Positions 47,914-56,730 of a stretch of DNA of 64,000 nucleotides are shown piece by piece. How positions within the stretch are numbered: the stretch's first letter is position 1; the number at the start of each line of letters is the position of its first letter. The notes beneath the pieces were generated by a model. The model was not told the DNA's origin and did not search any database. It saw only the letters and a list, made by a program, of their open reading frames with translations. Source of the DNA: Arthrobacter sp. PGP41 (GTDB lineage Bacteria > Actinomycetota > Actinomycetes > Actinomycetales > Micrococcaceae); NCBI RefSeq assembly GCF_002953935.1, contig NZ_CP026514.1, forward strand, positions 310,001 to 374,000, in the 5' to 3' direction. A program made the position numbers and the translations under genes.

Positions 47914-47995
47914 CGACTGTTAACAAATGATATCCCCAGTGTGACGTGCCTCATGCCGACTGTCAACAGTCAATGTTGGAAGTTGACTGTTAACA
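47914..47995. promoter_or_regulatory. divergent control region with three GntR sites
   Basis: Sites: CGACTGTTAACA (47914-47925), GACTGT-CA-ACAGTC (47958-47971) and GACTGTTAACA (47985-47995). They share the palindrome found before the GntR gene. For the minus strand, TTGACA (47966-47961) and CACACT (47943-47938) are 17 bp apart; site 2 overlaps that -35. Confidence 0.8.
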
Positions 47996-48011
47996 ATGAA
48001 AGGCCTACAGT
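47983..48011 (+). promoter_or_regulatory. promoter of the isomerase-SDR-kinase operon
   Basis: TTGACT (47983-47988), 17 bp, TACAGT (48006-48011). GntR site 3 overlaps the -35 element, giving a clear repression geometry. Confidence 0.7.
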
Positions 48012-48051
48012 GATTCACATCACCCCCCGCTCATCCAGAGGATCAACGACG

Positions 48052-48876
48052 ATGTTCAACTCCCGGCTCGGCTGCTCATCCATCAGCTTCAGGCACCAGG
48101 ACCTGCCGGCCGCCCTGCGGACCATCAGCGGCCTGGGCTTTGAAGAGATCGATCTCGGCGCCCTCCCCGGCGTATGCGATCACGTCCCGTACAACCTGGA
48201 CGCACCTGCCGTTGAGGCGGTAACAGCCGAGGTTGCCGCCTCCGGGCTGCGGGTCCGTTCCGTCAACGGGGATATCGGTGACCTCAATGCCGTACTCGAC
48301 GCCGGACAGCAGGCAGCCCGCGAGCGGCACTTGGAGGCGCTGCTGACCCTCACGCGGAATACCGGCGCGAAGGCGCTCGTCCTCCCGTGCGGTGCCCTCA
48401 GCCACGAACCTGTCCGGAGCCTTGGGGAGGACCTGGACCTTATTGCCGCCCAGCTCACCCACGCGGGTCAGCGCGCGGCGGAGTTCGGCGTCGAACTCTG
48501 GACAGAGTCCCTGCATTTCCTGCGCTTCTGCTGGAACCTCGAACGCGCGGAAGTGCTGGCACAGCGGCTGGCGGGCACCGGCGTCGGAATTGTCATGGAC
48601 TTCAGCCATATCGTCGCCGCCGGCGAAGACCCGCTGGAGTACCTCGAACGGCGCAAGGGCAGTATTTCCCACGTCCATCTCCGGGATGCCGTGCCGGGCA
48701 ACATCAACCTCAGCATCGGCAACGGCAACGCCGATTTTGCCGCAGGGCTGCGCCGCCTTGCGGCGGACGGCTACGGGGGGCACTTCTCGCTGGAACTCGA
48801 AACCAGGGACGTCACCCACGACGAACGCCCCGCAGCGGCAGCCAAAGCCGCGAGCTTCATCACTGACCTCATCTGA
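48052..48876 (+). CDS. sugar phosphate isomerase/epimerase (TIM barrel)
   Basis: A 274-residue xylose-isomerase-like TIM barrel of the hydroxypyruvate isomerase/tagatose epimerase superfamily. Metal/active-site carboxylates and His are in LWTESLHFLRF, VMDFSHIVAAGEDP, SHVHLRDAVPGN and FSLELETRD. N-terminus GCSSISFRHQDLPAALRTI is normal. The substrate is unknown; the context suggests a ketotetrose, ketopentose or their acids. Start ATG 48052; AGAGGA is 10 bp upstream. It is first of the plus-strand operon facing the MHS-transketolase operon. Confidence 0.85.
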   Translation: MFNSRLGCSSISFRHQDLPAALRTISGLGFEEIDLGALPGVCDHVPYNLDAPAVEAVTAEVAASGLRVRSVNGDIGDLNAVLDAGQQAARERHLEALLTLTRNTGAKALVLPCGALSHEPVRSLGEDLDLIAAQLTHAGQRAAEFGVELWTESLHFLRFCWNLERAEVLAQRLAGTGVGIVMDFSHIVAAGEDPLEYLERRKGSISHVHLRDAVPGNINLSIGNGNADFAAGLRRLAADGYGGHFSLELETRDVTHDERPAAAAKAASFITDLI

Positions 48877-48921
48877 CCATCGACACCCACTTCAACAATC
48901 CAAACGATTCAAGGGAGCATC

Positions 48922-49695
48922 ATGACCACCATCCAGCGCACCGCCGTACTCACCGGGGCAACCTCGGACCGGGGCATCGGCATCACCACCGCCCGCCGCT
49001 ACGCACGCCAGGGCTGGGCGGTGGTGATCCTGGACCTCGATGGCGAGAAGTCCGCCAAGGTCGCCGCCGAAATCGGCAATGAATTCAACGTCCCCGCCTT
49101 CGGCCACGAGATCGACGTCGCCTACGAAGCGTCCGTCACCGCAGCCCAGGCCGCCGTCGCCGCCGAGGTCGCTTCCGGCAACCTTCCGCCGGTAGGCGCG
49201 CTGGCCAACATCGCCGGCATCACTTCGCCTGTCCCGTTCCTGGAAACCACCCTTGAGCTCTGGCACAAGGTCATGGATGTCAACGCCACCGGCACGTACC
49301 TGGTCACCAAGGCATTCCTGCCGGACATGATCAGCAACGGCTGGGGACGCATCGTGAACATGTCCTCGGTCTCCGCCCAGCGGGGCGGCGGCGTGTTCGG
49401 CAAGGTTCCCTACTCCGCCGCGAAGGCCGCCATCCTGGGCTTCACCAAGGCACTGGCCCGCGAGCTCGGCACCACCGGTGTGACCGTCAACGCCATCACC
49501 CCCGGCGCCGTGGACACCAACATCCGCGTGGGCAGCACCGAGGAGCAGGAGGCCGCCATCAATGCCGGCATCCCGCTGGGCCGGAACGCCACCACTGAGG
49601 AAGTTGCCGCGGTGATCACGTTCCTTTCCTCCGAGGACTCGGCCTACCTCACCGGCACCACCATCGACATCAACGGCGGCAGCCACATCCACTAG
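48922..49695 (+). CDS. short-chain dehydrogenase/reductase, copy 1
   Basis: A 257-residue classical SDR: NAD(P)-binding TGATSDRGIG (residues 11-20), the NAG-like ANIAGIT, catalytic Ser in MSSVSAQRGGG and YSAAK (Tyr-x3-Lys). An acidic residue after beta-2 (ILDLDGEK) favours NAD. It is a close paralogue of the SDR at 54430, sharing ISAQRGGG/VSAQRGGG and the GVTVNAI segment. It probably oxidises a polyol to a ketose in this pathway. Between the isomerase and the kinase genes. Confidence 0.92.
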   Translation: MTTIQRTAVLTGATSDRGIGITTARRYARQGWAVVILDLDGEKSAKVAAEIGNEFNVPAFGHEIDVAYEASVTAAQAAVAAEVASGNLPPVGALANIAGITSPVPFLETTLELWHKVMDVNATGTYLVTKAFLPDMISNGWGRIVNMSSVSAQRGGGVFGKVPYSAAKAAILGFTKALARELGTTGVTVNAITPGAVDTNIRVGSTEEQEAAINAGIPLGRNATTEEVAAVITFLSSEDSAYLTGTTIDINGGSHIH

Positions 49696-49757
49696 GGAGC
49701 CGTAGCCACCCAGCGAACCCTTAGTCCCGCCCAGGAACCCACGGCAGAGAGCACATC

Positions 49758-51506
49758 ATGACAAAAATCTTCAACGATCCCTCGGAGTTTGCCGAGGAGG
49801 CCCTGGCGGGGTTCTGCGACGTCCACGGGGACCTGGTGCGCCAGGTCCCCGGCGGTGCCGTGCGGCGCTTCCGGCCCCCGCAGCCCAAGGTTGCCGTCCT
49901 CGCGGGCGGCGGGTCGGGACACTACCCGGCCTTCGCCGGCATCATCGGACCGGGATTTGCAGACGGCGCAGTGGTGGGCAACATCTTCACGTCCCCTTCG
50001 GCGCAGCAGGCGTACGCCGTGGCGAAGGCGGCTGAGTCCGGCGCAGGCGTTGTGTTTACCTACGGTAACTATGCCGGCGACGTCATGAACTTCGGCATGG
50101 CCAGCGAGCGCCTGGCTGCAGAGGGCATTGCCGTGGAGAACGTCCTGGTGACTGACGACATCGCCAGCGCACCGCCGTCGGAATCCGCCAAGCGCCGCGG
50201 CATCGCCGGTGACTTTACCGTCTTCAAGGTGATGGGGGCCGCAGCCGAGGCCGGCGCGGACCTCGCCGAAGTGGCACGCCTGGGCCGCAAGGCCAATGAC
50301 CGGACCCGCACCATCGGCAGCGCGTTCTCCGGCTGCACCTTCCCGGGCGCGGAATCGCCGCTGTTCTCCCTGCCCGACGGGCAGATGGGGCTGGGCCTGG
50401 GCATACACGGCGAGCCGGGACTGTTCGACACCGCGCTGCCGTCCGCAAAGGAGCTTGGCCGTGAACTGGTGGCACGCGTGCTCGCTGAAACGCCGCCCGG
50501 CGCCGGCGAACGGATGGCGGTCATCCTCAACGGGCTCGGCTCCACCAAGCACGAGGAGCTCTTCGTTCTCTGGGGCACCGTGGCGCCGCTGCTCCGCGCC
50601 GCAGGGTACACCCTGGTGATGCCCGAAGTCGGGGAACTCGTCACCAGCCTCGACATGGCCGGGGTATCGCTCACTGTCACCTGGCTGGACGAGGAACTGG
50701 AACCGCTGTGGCTTGCCCCGGCGGAAACACCCGCCTACCGCCGTGGCAACGCGGTCCGGGAGGCCGGCACCGTGGCGGCCGGAGGAACGTCCGACGACGA
50801 TGCGGCTTCTGCCCCGTTTGTTGCCACCGACGCCTCCCGGCAGTTTGCCGCCGCGGGCTTTGCCGCGCTGGAAGCCACGCAGTCCCTCCTGCACGACGCA
50901 GAGGAGCGGCTCGGCAGGATGGACGCCATTGCCGGAGACGGTGACCACGGGCGCGGCATGGTGCGCGGGATCGACGCCGCTGCCGCGGCTGCATCCGCTG
51001 CCCTCGGGCAGGGCGCCGGAGCGGGCGATGTGCTGGCAGCCGCCGGTGATGCCTGGGCCGACAAGGCGGGCGGAACGTCCGGCGTCCTGTGGGGAGCCGG
51101 ATTGCGGGCTTTTGGCGAATCCCTGGGAAACAGTTCAGCGCCGGAACCCGGGCAGCTGGCAGCGGCGGTCAGGGCATTCGCGGACCGGATCGTGCAGCTG
51201 GGGAAGGCGGAGGCAGGCGACAAGACCATGGTGGACGCGTTGCTGCCGTTCGCCTCTTCCTTCGCCGGGCTGGTGGCAGCAGGCGTGGAACCGGGCCGGG
51301 CGTGGGAGGACGCGGCCCGCGCCGCGACGGCGGCCGCCGAGGCGACAGCCGGCCTGCTGCCGCTCAAGGGCCGCGCCCGCCCTTTGGCGGAAAAGAGCCT
51401 GGGTGCACCGGATCCCGGAGCAACCTCGCTGGCCATGATCTTCACCGTCATGGGCCCGCACCTCACCGCCGCCGTATCCAGCGAATCTGTGGGAGCACGG
51501 CAATGA
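49758..51506 (+). CDS. dihydroxyacetone kinase-family protein (DhaK-DhaL fusion)
   Basis: A 582-residue ATP-dependent kinase with DhaK (1-330) and DhaL (about 375-580). DhaK binds the ketose covalently through His in LGLGIHGEPG; GGGSGHYPAFAG and GNYAGDVMNF are also present. DhaL has the metal/ATP motif DAIAGDGDHGRGM and GGTSGVLWG. Members of this fused type phosphorylate dihydroxyacetone or L-/D-erythrulose. With the RpiB-type gene directly after it, an erythrulose kinase role is attractive but not proven. It could equally recycle dihydroxyacetone made by the transketolase. Confidence 0.92.
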   Translation: MTKIFNDPSEFAEEALAGFCDVHGDLVRQVPGGAVRRFRPPQPKVAVLAGGGSGHYPAFAGIIGPGFADGAVVGNIFTSPSAQQAYAVAKAAESGAGVVFTYGNYAGDVMNFGMASERLAAEGIAVENVLVTDDIASAPPSESAKRRGIAGDFTVFKVMGAAAEAGADLAEVARLGRKANDRTRTIGSAFSGCTFPGAESPLFSLPDGQMGLGLGIHGEPGLFDTALPSAKELGRELVARVLAETPPGAGERMAVILNGLGSTKHEELFVLWGTVAPLLRAAGYTLVMPEVGELVTSLDMAGVSLTVTWLDEELEPLWLAPAETPAYRRGNAVREAGTVAAGGTSDDDAASAPFVATDASRQFAAAGFAALEATQSLLHDAEERLGRMDAIAGDGDHGRGMVRGIDAAAAAASAALGQGAGAGDVLAAAGDAWADKAGGTSGVLWGAGLRAFGESLGNSSAPEPGQLAAAVRAFADRIVQLGKAEAGDKTMVDALLPFASSFAGLVAAGVEPGRAWEDAARAATAAAEATAGLLPLKGRARPLAEKSLGAPDPGATSLAMIFTVMGPHLTAAVSSESVGARQ

Positions 51507-51523
51507 ATACTGAAGGACGAACC

Positions 51524-51994
51524 ATGGGACTGAGACTTGTTGTAGGCGCGGACGAAGCGGGAGTCGACTACAAGGACAAGGTCCTTGAGGACCTCCGGCA
51601 GGATCCCAGGGTCAGTGAAGTGATCGACATTGGCGTCAACCGGTCCGATGCTCCGAATGACTTCACCAGGCCGTATCCGTACGTGGGAATCGCGGCGGGC
51701 GAAATGATCAGGGATGGCGTCGCGGACCGGGCCATCCTCTTCTGCGGCACCGGAATCGGCGTGGCCATCGCGGCGAACAAGGTGGAAGGAATCAGGGCCA
51801 CCGCCGCCCACGATTCCTTCTCCGTGGAACGCTCCATCCTGTCCAACGACTGCCAGGTCCTCACCATGGGCCAGCGCGTGGTGGGCATCGAACTCGCCCG
51901 CCGGCTGGCCAAAGAGTGGATCGGTTACACCTTCGATCCGGCCTCCGCGTCTGCGGGAAAGGTCAAGGTCCTCACGGACTTCGAGGCCTGCTAA
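51524..51994 (+). CDS. RpiB-family sugar phosphate isomerase
   Basis: A 156-residue RpiB/LacAB-type isomerase with the active-site Cys in LFCGTGIGVAIAANK and the phosphate-binding region HDSFSVERS and TMGQRVVG. The family interconverts aldose and ketose phosphates; members in tetritol pathways turn erythrulose-4-phosphate into erythrose-4-phosphate. Start ATG 51524 follows GAAGGA; an in-frame ATG at 51503 overlaps the kinase stop (ATGA) and is also possible. Last gene before the second regulator. Confidence 0.9.
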   Translation: MGLRLVVGADEAGVDYKDKVLEDLRQDPRVSEVIDIGVNRSDAPNDFTRPYPYVGIAAGEMIRDGVADRAILFCGTGIGVAIAANKVEGIRATAAHDSFSVERSILSNDCQVLTMGQRVVGIELARRLAKEWIGYTFDPASASAGKVKVLTDFEAC

Positions 51995-52101
51995 GCCCTG
52001 CCCTGCTGCAGGAAACAGGCCACGATGGTGATCAGGGCGGCAATCGACAGTAAAGTTTAGAGGGCCCGCACCAGCGGGCAACGCCAAAGGCAGGAGCCAG
52101 G

Positions 52102-52815
52102 ATGGGCCGCAGGACACTCGTTGACGATCTCGTCGACGGCCTGCTTGACGACATCCTGGCGGGCAAGCTGAAACCGCACGATGCCATCCCTCCCGAAGGG
52201 GACATAGCAAAGGCCTACGACGTCAGCAGGCTCACGGTCCGCGAGGCCCTCAAGGCGCTGAGGGCGCAGAACATCCTTTACGTCAAGGCGGGGCGCGGAA
52301 CCTTCGTGAACCCGTCGGACAACTGGACCGGGCTGGACGCGATCTTCAAGGCCGCCTCGCATGGAAACGGCGCGGACCAGGTGTCGGTGGGGCTGATCGA
52401 AATGCGGCGCATGGTGGAAACAGGTGCGGCGTCCCTGGCGGCCAAGCGCCATACTCCCGAGCATGCCCGGCAAATGGCGCAGTGCATCGCGGATATGAAG
52501 CGCTTCCAGGAGGCCGGGGACCTGGACCGCTTCGTCGAAGCCGATATCGCGTTCCACGATGCTGTGCTCAGGGCCTCCGGGAATCCCTTCGTGCGGGCCC
52601 TCTTCGCGCAGTTGGGACAACTGCTCTACATGACCCGGCGCGAGACCTCGGCCGTGCCCGAGATCCAGCTTCATGCGATTGAGTACCACCAGAAGGTCAT
52701 GGAGAGCATCGTCAGTGGTGACGCCGAACTTTCCCGCCGGGTCATGGATGACCATATGGAGCAGACGTACCGCGATTACGAGCGCTACGTCCAGCACCCC
52801 GAACCGCAGGGCTAG
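52102..52815 (+). CDS. GntR-family regulator (FCD subfamily), number 2
   Basis: A 237-residue regulator: winged helix (LVDDLVDGLLDDILAGKLKP, YDVSRLTVREALKALRAQ) and FCD domain (EADIAFHDAVLRASGNP, IEYHQKVMESIVSGD). GGAG precedes the ATG. It sits between the kinase/isomerase genes and a second transporter-SDR pair; the GATGT-CAG-ACATC palindrome ahead of the transporter is its likely operator. Confidence 0.9.
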   Translation: MGRRTLVDDLVDGLLDDILAGKLKPHDAIPPEGDIAKAYDVSRLTVREALKALRAQNILYVKAGRGTFVNPSDNWTGLDAIFKAASHGNGADQVSVGLIEMRRMVETGAASLAAKRHTPEHARQMAQCIADMKRFQEAGDLDRFVEADIAFHDAVLRASGNPFVRALFAQLGQLLYMTRRETSAVPEIQLHAIEYHQKVMESIVSGDAELSRRVMDDHMEQTYRDYERYVQHPEPQG

Positions 52816-52879
52816 GTCGCTGGCGCCCCCGCCCCGGCGATGCGCCATCCCCGGTGGGCGGCGCCCCTTTCCACTCGGC

Positions 52880-52909
52880 TTGACGTAATCCGGATCACCC
52901 TTCTATGAT
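52880..52909 (+). promoter_or_regulatory. promoter of the second transporter-SDR operon
   Basis: TTGACG (52880-52885), 18 bp, TATGAT (52904-52909). Strong match to housekeeping consensus. Confidence 0.75.
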
Positions 52910-52930
52910 CTTTCTCATGTTGCTTCGTCA

Positions 52931-52943
52931 GATGTCAGACATC
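52931..52943 (+). promoter_or_regulatory. candidate FCD-GntR operator
   Basis: GATGT-CAG-ACATC is a perfect 5-bp inverted repeat with a 3-bp centre, about 15 bp past the predicted transcription start. It differs from the GACTGT-type sites of the first GntR regulator. Confidence 0.6.
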
Positions 52944-53031
52944 AGACCCAATGGGCAGCAGAAGGAATATCCCCATTTCCCTCGGACGCGCCGCCCCCAA
53001 CGCGCCGCGTCCGCCAGATAGAAGGTCGACG

Positions 53032-54402
53032 ATGACTTCACTCTCCATGCCGTCCGCAGGACTGGGCGAACTCGGCGAGCGCACGCTCCGCAAGGTCCGC
53101 CGCCGCGTCATGCCGCTGATTGTCCTGCTTTACTTCATTGCCTACCTTGACCGCAATAACGTAGGTTTCGCCAAACTCACCATGAGCGAGGACATCGGCC
53201 TCACCGCCGCTGCCTACGGCCTTGGCGCCGGCATCTTCTTCCTCGGCTACGCACTGCTGGAAGTTCCCAGCAATGCTGGAATGTACCGCTTCGGCGCCCG
53301 CAAGTGGCTGGCCAGGATCCTTATCACGTGGGGCATCTTTGCCACCGCCATGGCGCTGGTCAACGGCGAAAGCACCTACTACATCATCCGCTTCCTGCTG
53401 GGTGCAGCCGAGGCCGGGTTCTTCCCCGCGATCCTCTTCTACCTGACCCTGTGGTTCCCCGCCGCCCAGCGCGTCACCGTCCTGGGAATCTTCATCCTGG
53501 CCCAGCCCATTTCCAACGCACTCGGCGCCCCGGTCTCCGGCCTGCTGCTGCAGATGGACGGCATCATGGGACTCCACGGCTGGCAGTGGCTCTACATCAT
53601 CGAGGGCATCCCCGCCATTCTGCTTGGCCTGCTGACCCCGATGCTGATGACCGACCGTCCCCGTGACGCCAAATGGCTCAACACTGAAGAACGCGAATGG
53701 CTCGCCACCACCATGGACGCCGAGCTTGCCGCCAAATCCAAGGTCGGCAGCCACAACTTCCTGGCCGGCCTCAAGGACAAGCGCACGCTGACCTACTCGG
53801 CCCTGTACTTCGGCCTGGTCTGCGGCATCTACGGCCTCGGCCTCTGGATGCCCACCATCGTGGCCGCCCTTGGCAAGTTCTCCACCACCGAGGTGGGCTT
53901 CATTGTCCTCATTCCCTACTCCATTGCCGCAGTCTTTGTGTACTTCTGGAGCCGGCGGGCGGACCGCACGGGCAAGCGCGCCTGGCACTCCTCCGTCAGC
54001 ATGGTGCTGGCCGGCATGGGCCTGCTGGCCGCGGGCTACCTGCTCCCGGTCAACCCCATCCTTGCCCTCATCGCCCTGACCGCTGCGGCGATGGGCATCT
54101 ACGGCGCTATTGCACCGTTCCTGTCCATGCCGTCCGCCGCGCTCACCGGAGCAGCTGCTGCCTCCGGACTGGCGCTGGTGAACTCCCTTGGCAACCTCGG
54201 CGGCTTTGTGGCCCCGTACGCCGTGGGCCTGCTCAAGGACGCCACCGGCAACAACCAGAGCGGCCTGCTCTTCCTGTCCTTCTGCCTGTGCGTCACGGCA
54301 GTGGCCACGTACTTCTACGCCCGGAAGCGGCCTGAGGGCGACGCCGCCCTGGACCCCGCAGTTGCCGCTGCGGCAGAAGTCAACGCAGCCAAAGTCTCCT
54401 GA
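53032..54402 (+). CDS. MFS transporter, ACS (anion:cation symporter) type
   Basis: A 456-residue, 12-span permease. The start LIVLLYFIAYLDRNNVGFAK is the ACS-family signature; GLGAGIFFLGYALLEVPSN and GAAEAGFFPAILFYLTLWFP follow. Relatives carry hexuronates, tartrate, phthalate or sugar acids. ATG 53032 follows GAAGG; the frame is open to 52951. It is transporter number two in this catabolic block and is followed by the second SDR. Confidence 0.9.
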   Translation: MTSLSMPSAGLGELGERTLRKVRRRVMPLIVLLYFIAYLDRNNVGFAKLTMSEDIGLTAAAYGLGAGIFFLGYALLEVPSNAGMYRFGARKWLARILITWGIFATAMALVNGESTYYIIRFLLGAAEAGFFPAILFYLTLWFPAAQRVTVLGIFILAQPISNALGAPVSGLLLQMDGIMGLHGWQWLYIIEGIPAILLGLLTPMLMTDRPRDAKWLNTEEREWLATTMDAELAAKSKVGSHNFLAGLKDKRTLTYSALYFGLVCGIYGLGLWMPTIVAALGKFSTTEVGFIVLIPYSIAAVFVYFWSRRADRTGKRAWHSSVSMVLAGMGLLAAGYLLPVNPILALIALTAAAMGIYGAIAPFLSMPSAALTGAAAASGLALVNSLGNLGGFVAPYAVGLLKDATGNNQSGLLFLSFCLCVTAVATYFYARKRPEGDAALDPAVAAAAEVNAAKVS

Positions 54403-54429
54403 CCCCGAACCCTGACGAAAGATACACCT

Positions 54430-55203
54430 GTGACAACCACCCCATTTCCCGCTGAACGAACCGTCGTACTGACCGGGGCTGCCTCTGCCCGCGGCATCGG
54501 CCGGGCCACGGCGGACCTGATGGCCAGCGAGGGCTGGTCCATCGCGATCCTCGACATCAACGCCGAAGATGCCAAAGACGCGGCTGCGGAGATCGGATCC
54601 AACCGTGCAGTGAAGGCCATTGGAGTCGGCGCGGATGTTTCCGACGCGGCCTCCGTGGACCGGGCCATTAGCGAAATCGAAGACTCGCTGCCGCCGATCG
54701 TTGCCCTCGCCAACCTTGCCGGCATCAGCTCGCCCACAACCTTCATGGAAACCAGCGTGGAGGAGTGGGACAAGGTATTCGCGATCAACATGCGCGGAAC
54801 GTTTATCGTGTCCCAACGAGTCCTCAAGGGAATGATTGAGCGCAAGCTTGGACGCATCGTGAGCATTTCCTCGATTTCCGCCCAGCGCGGCGGCGGCACC
54901 TACTCCAAGGTGGCCTACAGCGCCTCCAAGGCCGGAATCATCGGCTTCACCAGGGCCCTTGCCCGTGAAGTGGGGGAGTTCGGCGTTACCGTCAATGCGA
55001 TCGCACCGGGTCCCATCGACACAGACATCATGGGCGGCACCCTCACCGAGGAACGCAAGGCCCAGATGTCCGAGGGCATCATGATGGGAAGGGTGGGTAC
55101 CCGCGAGGAAGTGGCCGCCCTCATTTCCTTCCTGCTCGGGAAGGACGCTGGCTACATCACCGCAGCGACCTACGACATCAACGGCGGCCTGCAGGTCAGC
55201 TGA
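54430..55203 (+). CDS. short-chain dehydrogenase/reductase, copy 2
   Basis: A 257-residue SDR, paralogous to the one at 48922: TGAASARGIG cofactor motif, ANLAGIS, catalytic ISSISAQRGGG and YSASK, GVTVNAIAPGPIDTDIMGG, and NGGLQVS end. The acidic ILDINAED suggests NAD. GTG start at 54430. It may act on a stereoisomer of the substrate of copy 1. The transporter gene before it is 27 bp away. Confidence 0.92.
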   Translation: MTTTPFPAERTVVLTGAASARGIGRATADLMASEGWSIAILDINAEDAKDAAAEIGSNRAVKAIGVGADVSDAASVDRAISEIEDSLPPIVALANLAGISSPTTFMETSVEEWDKVFAINMRGTFIVSQRVLKGMIERKLGRIVSISSISAQRGGGTYSKVAYSASKAGIIGFTRALAREVGEFGVTVNAIAPGPIDTDIMGGTLTEERKAQMSEGIMMGRVGTREEVAALISFLLGKDAGYITAATYDINGGLQVS

Positions 55204-55326
55204 CCGCACAACCGTGATTCACGGCAGCAGCGCCCCGGCGGGTTCCGTCCGGTGCGCTGCTGCCGTTCCCGTGCGTGGGCACCGGAGGGCTGGGCTTCCC
55301 GGTTGCCTGTTTCCTACACTGGGGTG

Positions 55327-55767
55327 ATGATCACAGTCACCGGAAGTGTGGAAACCAAACTGTCCGCTGAGAAGGCCTTTGCCTTCCTGAGCGCGTTCGA
55401 GAACACCAGTGAGTGGGACCCCAACACTCCGGTGATGGAAAAACTGACGCCCGGCCCGGTTGCGGTGGGGCACCGGTACCACGCCGAGTCCGAATTCCGT
55501 GGCAAGCGCCAGTCACTGGAGTACGAGGTCATCGAGCTGACGGAGAACCACATCAAGCTCCGTGGCGAGAACAAATCCGTCACGGCCTTCGACTCCATTG
55601 ACGTGAGTCCCGCCGCCCAGGGGTCTGTAGTGAAATACACCGCGGAGTTCAGCATCAAAGGGCCTGCCAAAATCGTCCAGCCGCTCCTGAAGCCTGCCTT
55701 TATGTCCCTGCGGGACCCGGCGCTGAACGGGATACGGGACACGCTCAACGCCTTGGCCGCCGCCTAG
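55327..55767 (+). CDS. SRPBCC (START/polyketide-cyclase-like) protein
   Basis: A 146-residue helix-grip protein: MITVTGSVETKLSAEKAFAF begins strand 1 and helix 1, FENTSEWDPNTPVMEKLTPG follows, and a long C-terminal helix ends it. Such proteins bind hydrophobic ligands or cofactors in a deep cavity; the ligand is unknown. The likely start is ATG 55327. It stands alone. Confidence 0.75.
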   Translation: MITVTGSVETKLSAEKAFAFLSAFENTSEWDPNTPVMEKLTPGPVAVGHRYHAESEFRGKRQSLEYEVIELTENHIKLRGENKSVTAFDSIDVSPAAQGSVVKYTAEFSIKGPAKIVQPLLKPAFMSLRDPALNGIRDTLNALAAA

Positions 55768-55977
55768 GCTTACACCGTTACACCGTTACGCCGTCAGCCG
55801 GCGGCCTTCGCAGACTCACCAAACACTGTGACATTCCCGGTGCGCGGGCATGCGTCTGTCATGGTGGACACATTATGACTATCCCGCGGGTAGGCTGGGA
55901 TTACCGTTCGGCAGTGAGCGGCCAAGGCGTTCTTTAATGGACTACATGGCCTTTGTGCTGTTCGGGAGGGGGAAGCA

Positions 55978-56730
55978 GTGGCTCACGCCGAAGCCGCGAA
56001 TGACGAGGTTTTCACTGACGTCGCGCTGCATCTTCAGGACCTGGTGCTGGACAGCCCCGATGTTGACCAGTTCCTTCAGGACCTGGCCAGCTATGCCGCG
56101 GGACGGTTCAGCAGCCCTGGCCGGGAAATTTTCTGCGGAGTCGCCGTCGAAAGGCACAAGAAGGCCACGGCCATCGCCGGCAGCGATCCCTGCATCCGCA
56201 TCCTCGACCAGTTCCAGGACAAGGACGGCGACGGTCCAGGCGTCACCGCCATGCGCACCTCGGACACGGTCCTGGTCGCCGATGTGAGCCAGGAAAAGCG
56301 GTGGCCCGCGTATGCGAGTGCCCTTTCCAGGGAGGGACTGTCCTCCGCAGTGAGCGTTCCGCTCGCGCTGGGCGAAGACATCCGTGGGGCACTCAGCCTG
56401 TACTGCGGGCAGCTGCAGGCATTCAGCAGCGAAGACATTGCCGCTGCCCGGGCCTTCTCCGGCCAGGTTTCAAAAAGCCTGCGGCTGGCCCTGCGGATCG
56501 GCAAGTTGCAGGACACCAGGGACAGCATGAGCGAGGCCATGAAATCGCGGACCGTGATCGACCTGGCCACAGGCGCCATCATGGCCCAAAGCCATTGCAG
56601 CCAGCACCAGGCGTTCAGCGTGCTGCTGCAGGCATCCAACACACGGAACATGAAGCTCAAGGACGTTGCCGCAACCGTGGTTGCGTCAATCCCCGGCAGT
56701 TCCGGAATCTCGACCTACTTCGACGAGTAG
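55978..56730 (+). CDS. GAF-ANTAR regulator, second copy
   Basis: A 250-residue protein with GAF (about 20-170) and ANTAR (about 180-240: MKSRTVIDLATGAIMAQSHC, then SVLLQASNTRNMKLKDVA). The architecture matches the protein at 29387 but with a shorter N-terminus. GTG 55978 has GGGAGGGGG upstream. RNA targets unknown. The 3' end overlaps the convergent small gene by 16 bp. Confidence 0.87.
   Translation: MAHAEAANDEVFTDVALHLQDLVLDSPDVDQFLQDLASYAAGRFSSPGREIFCGVAVERHKKATAIAGSDPCIRILDQFQDKDGDGPGVTAMRTSDTVLVADVSQEKRWPAYASALSREGLSSAVSVPLALGEDIRGALSLYCGQLQAFSSEDIAAARAFSGQVSKSLRLALRIGKLQDTRDSMSEAMKSRTVIDLATGAIMAQSHCSQHQAFSVLLQASNTRNMKLKDVAATVVASIPGSSGISTYFDE

Noticed and set aside
44613..51994. Sulfoquinovose transketolase (sulfo-TK) pathway
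   Set aside because: Split transketolase and an RpiB-type isomerase fit, but no sulfoquinovosidase, sulfolactaldehyde enzyme or sulfonate exporter is present, and a DhaKL kinase is not part of it.
53038..55209. A 723-residue open frame opposite the ACS transporter and SDR genes
   Set aside because: It spans two clear genes and their gap, is Gly/Asp/Gln-rich and has no domain; a GC-skew shadow.
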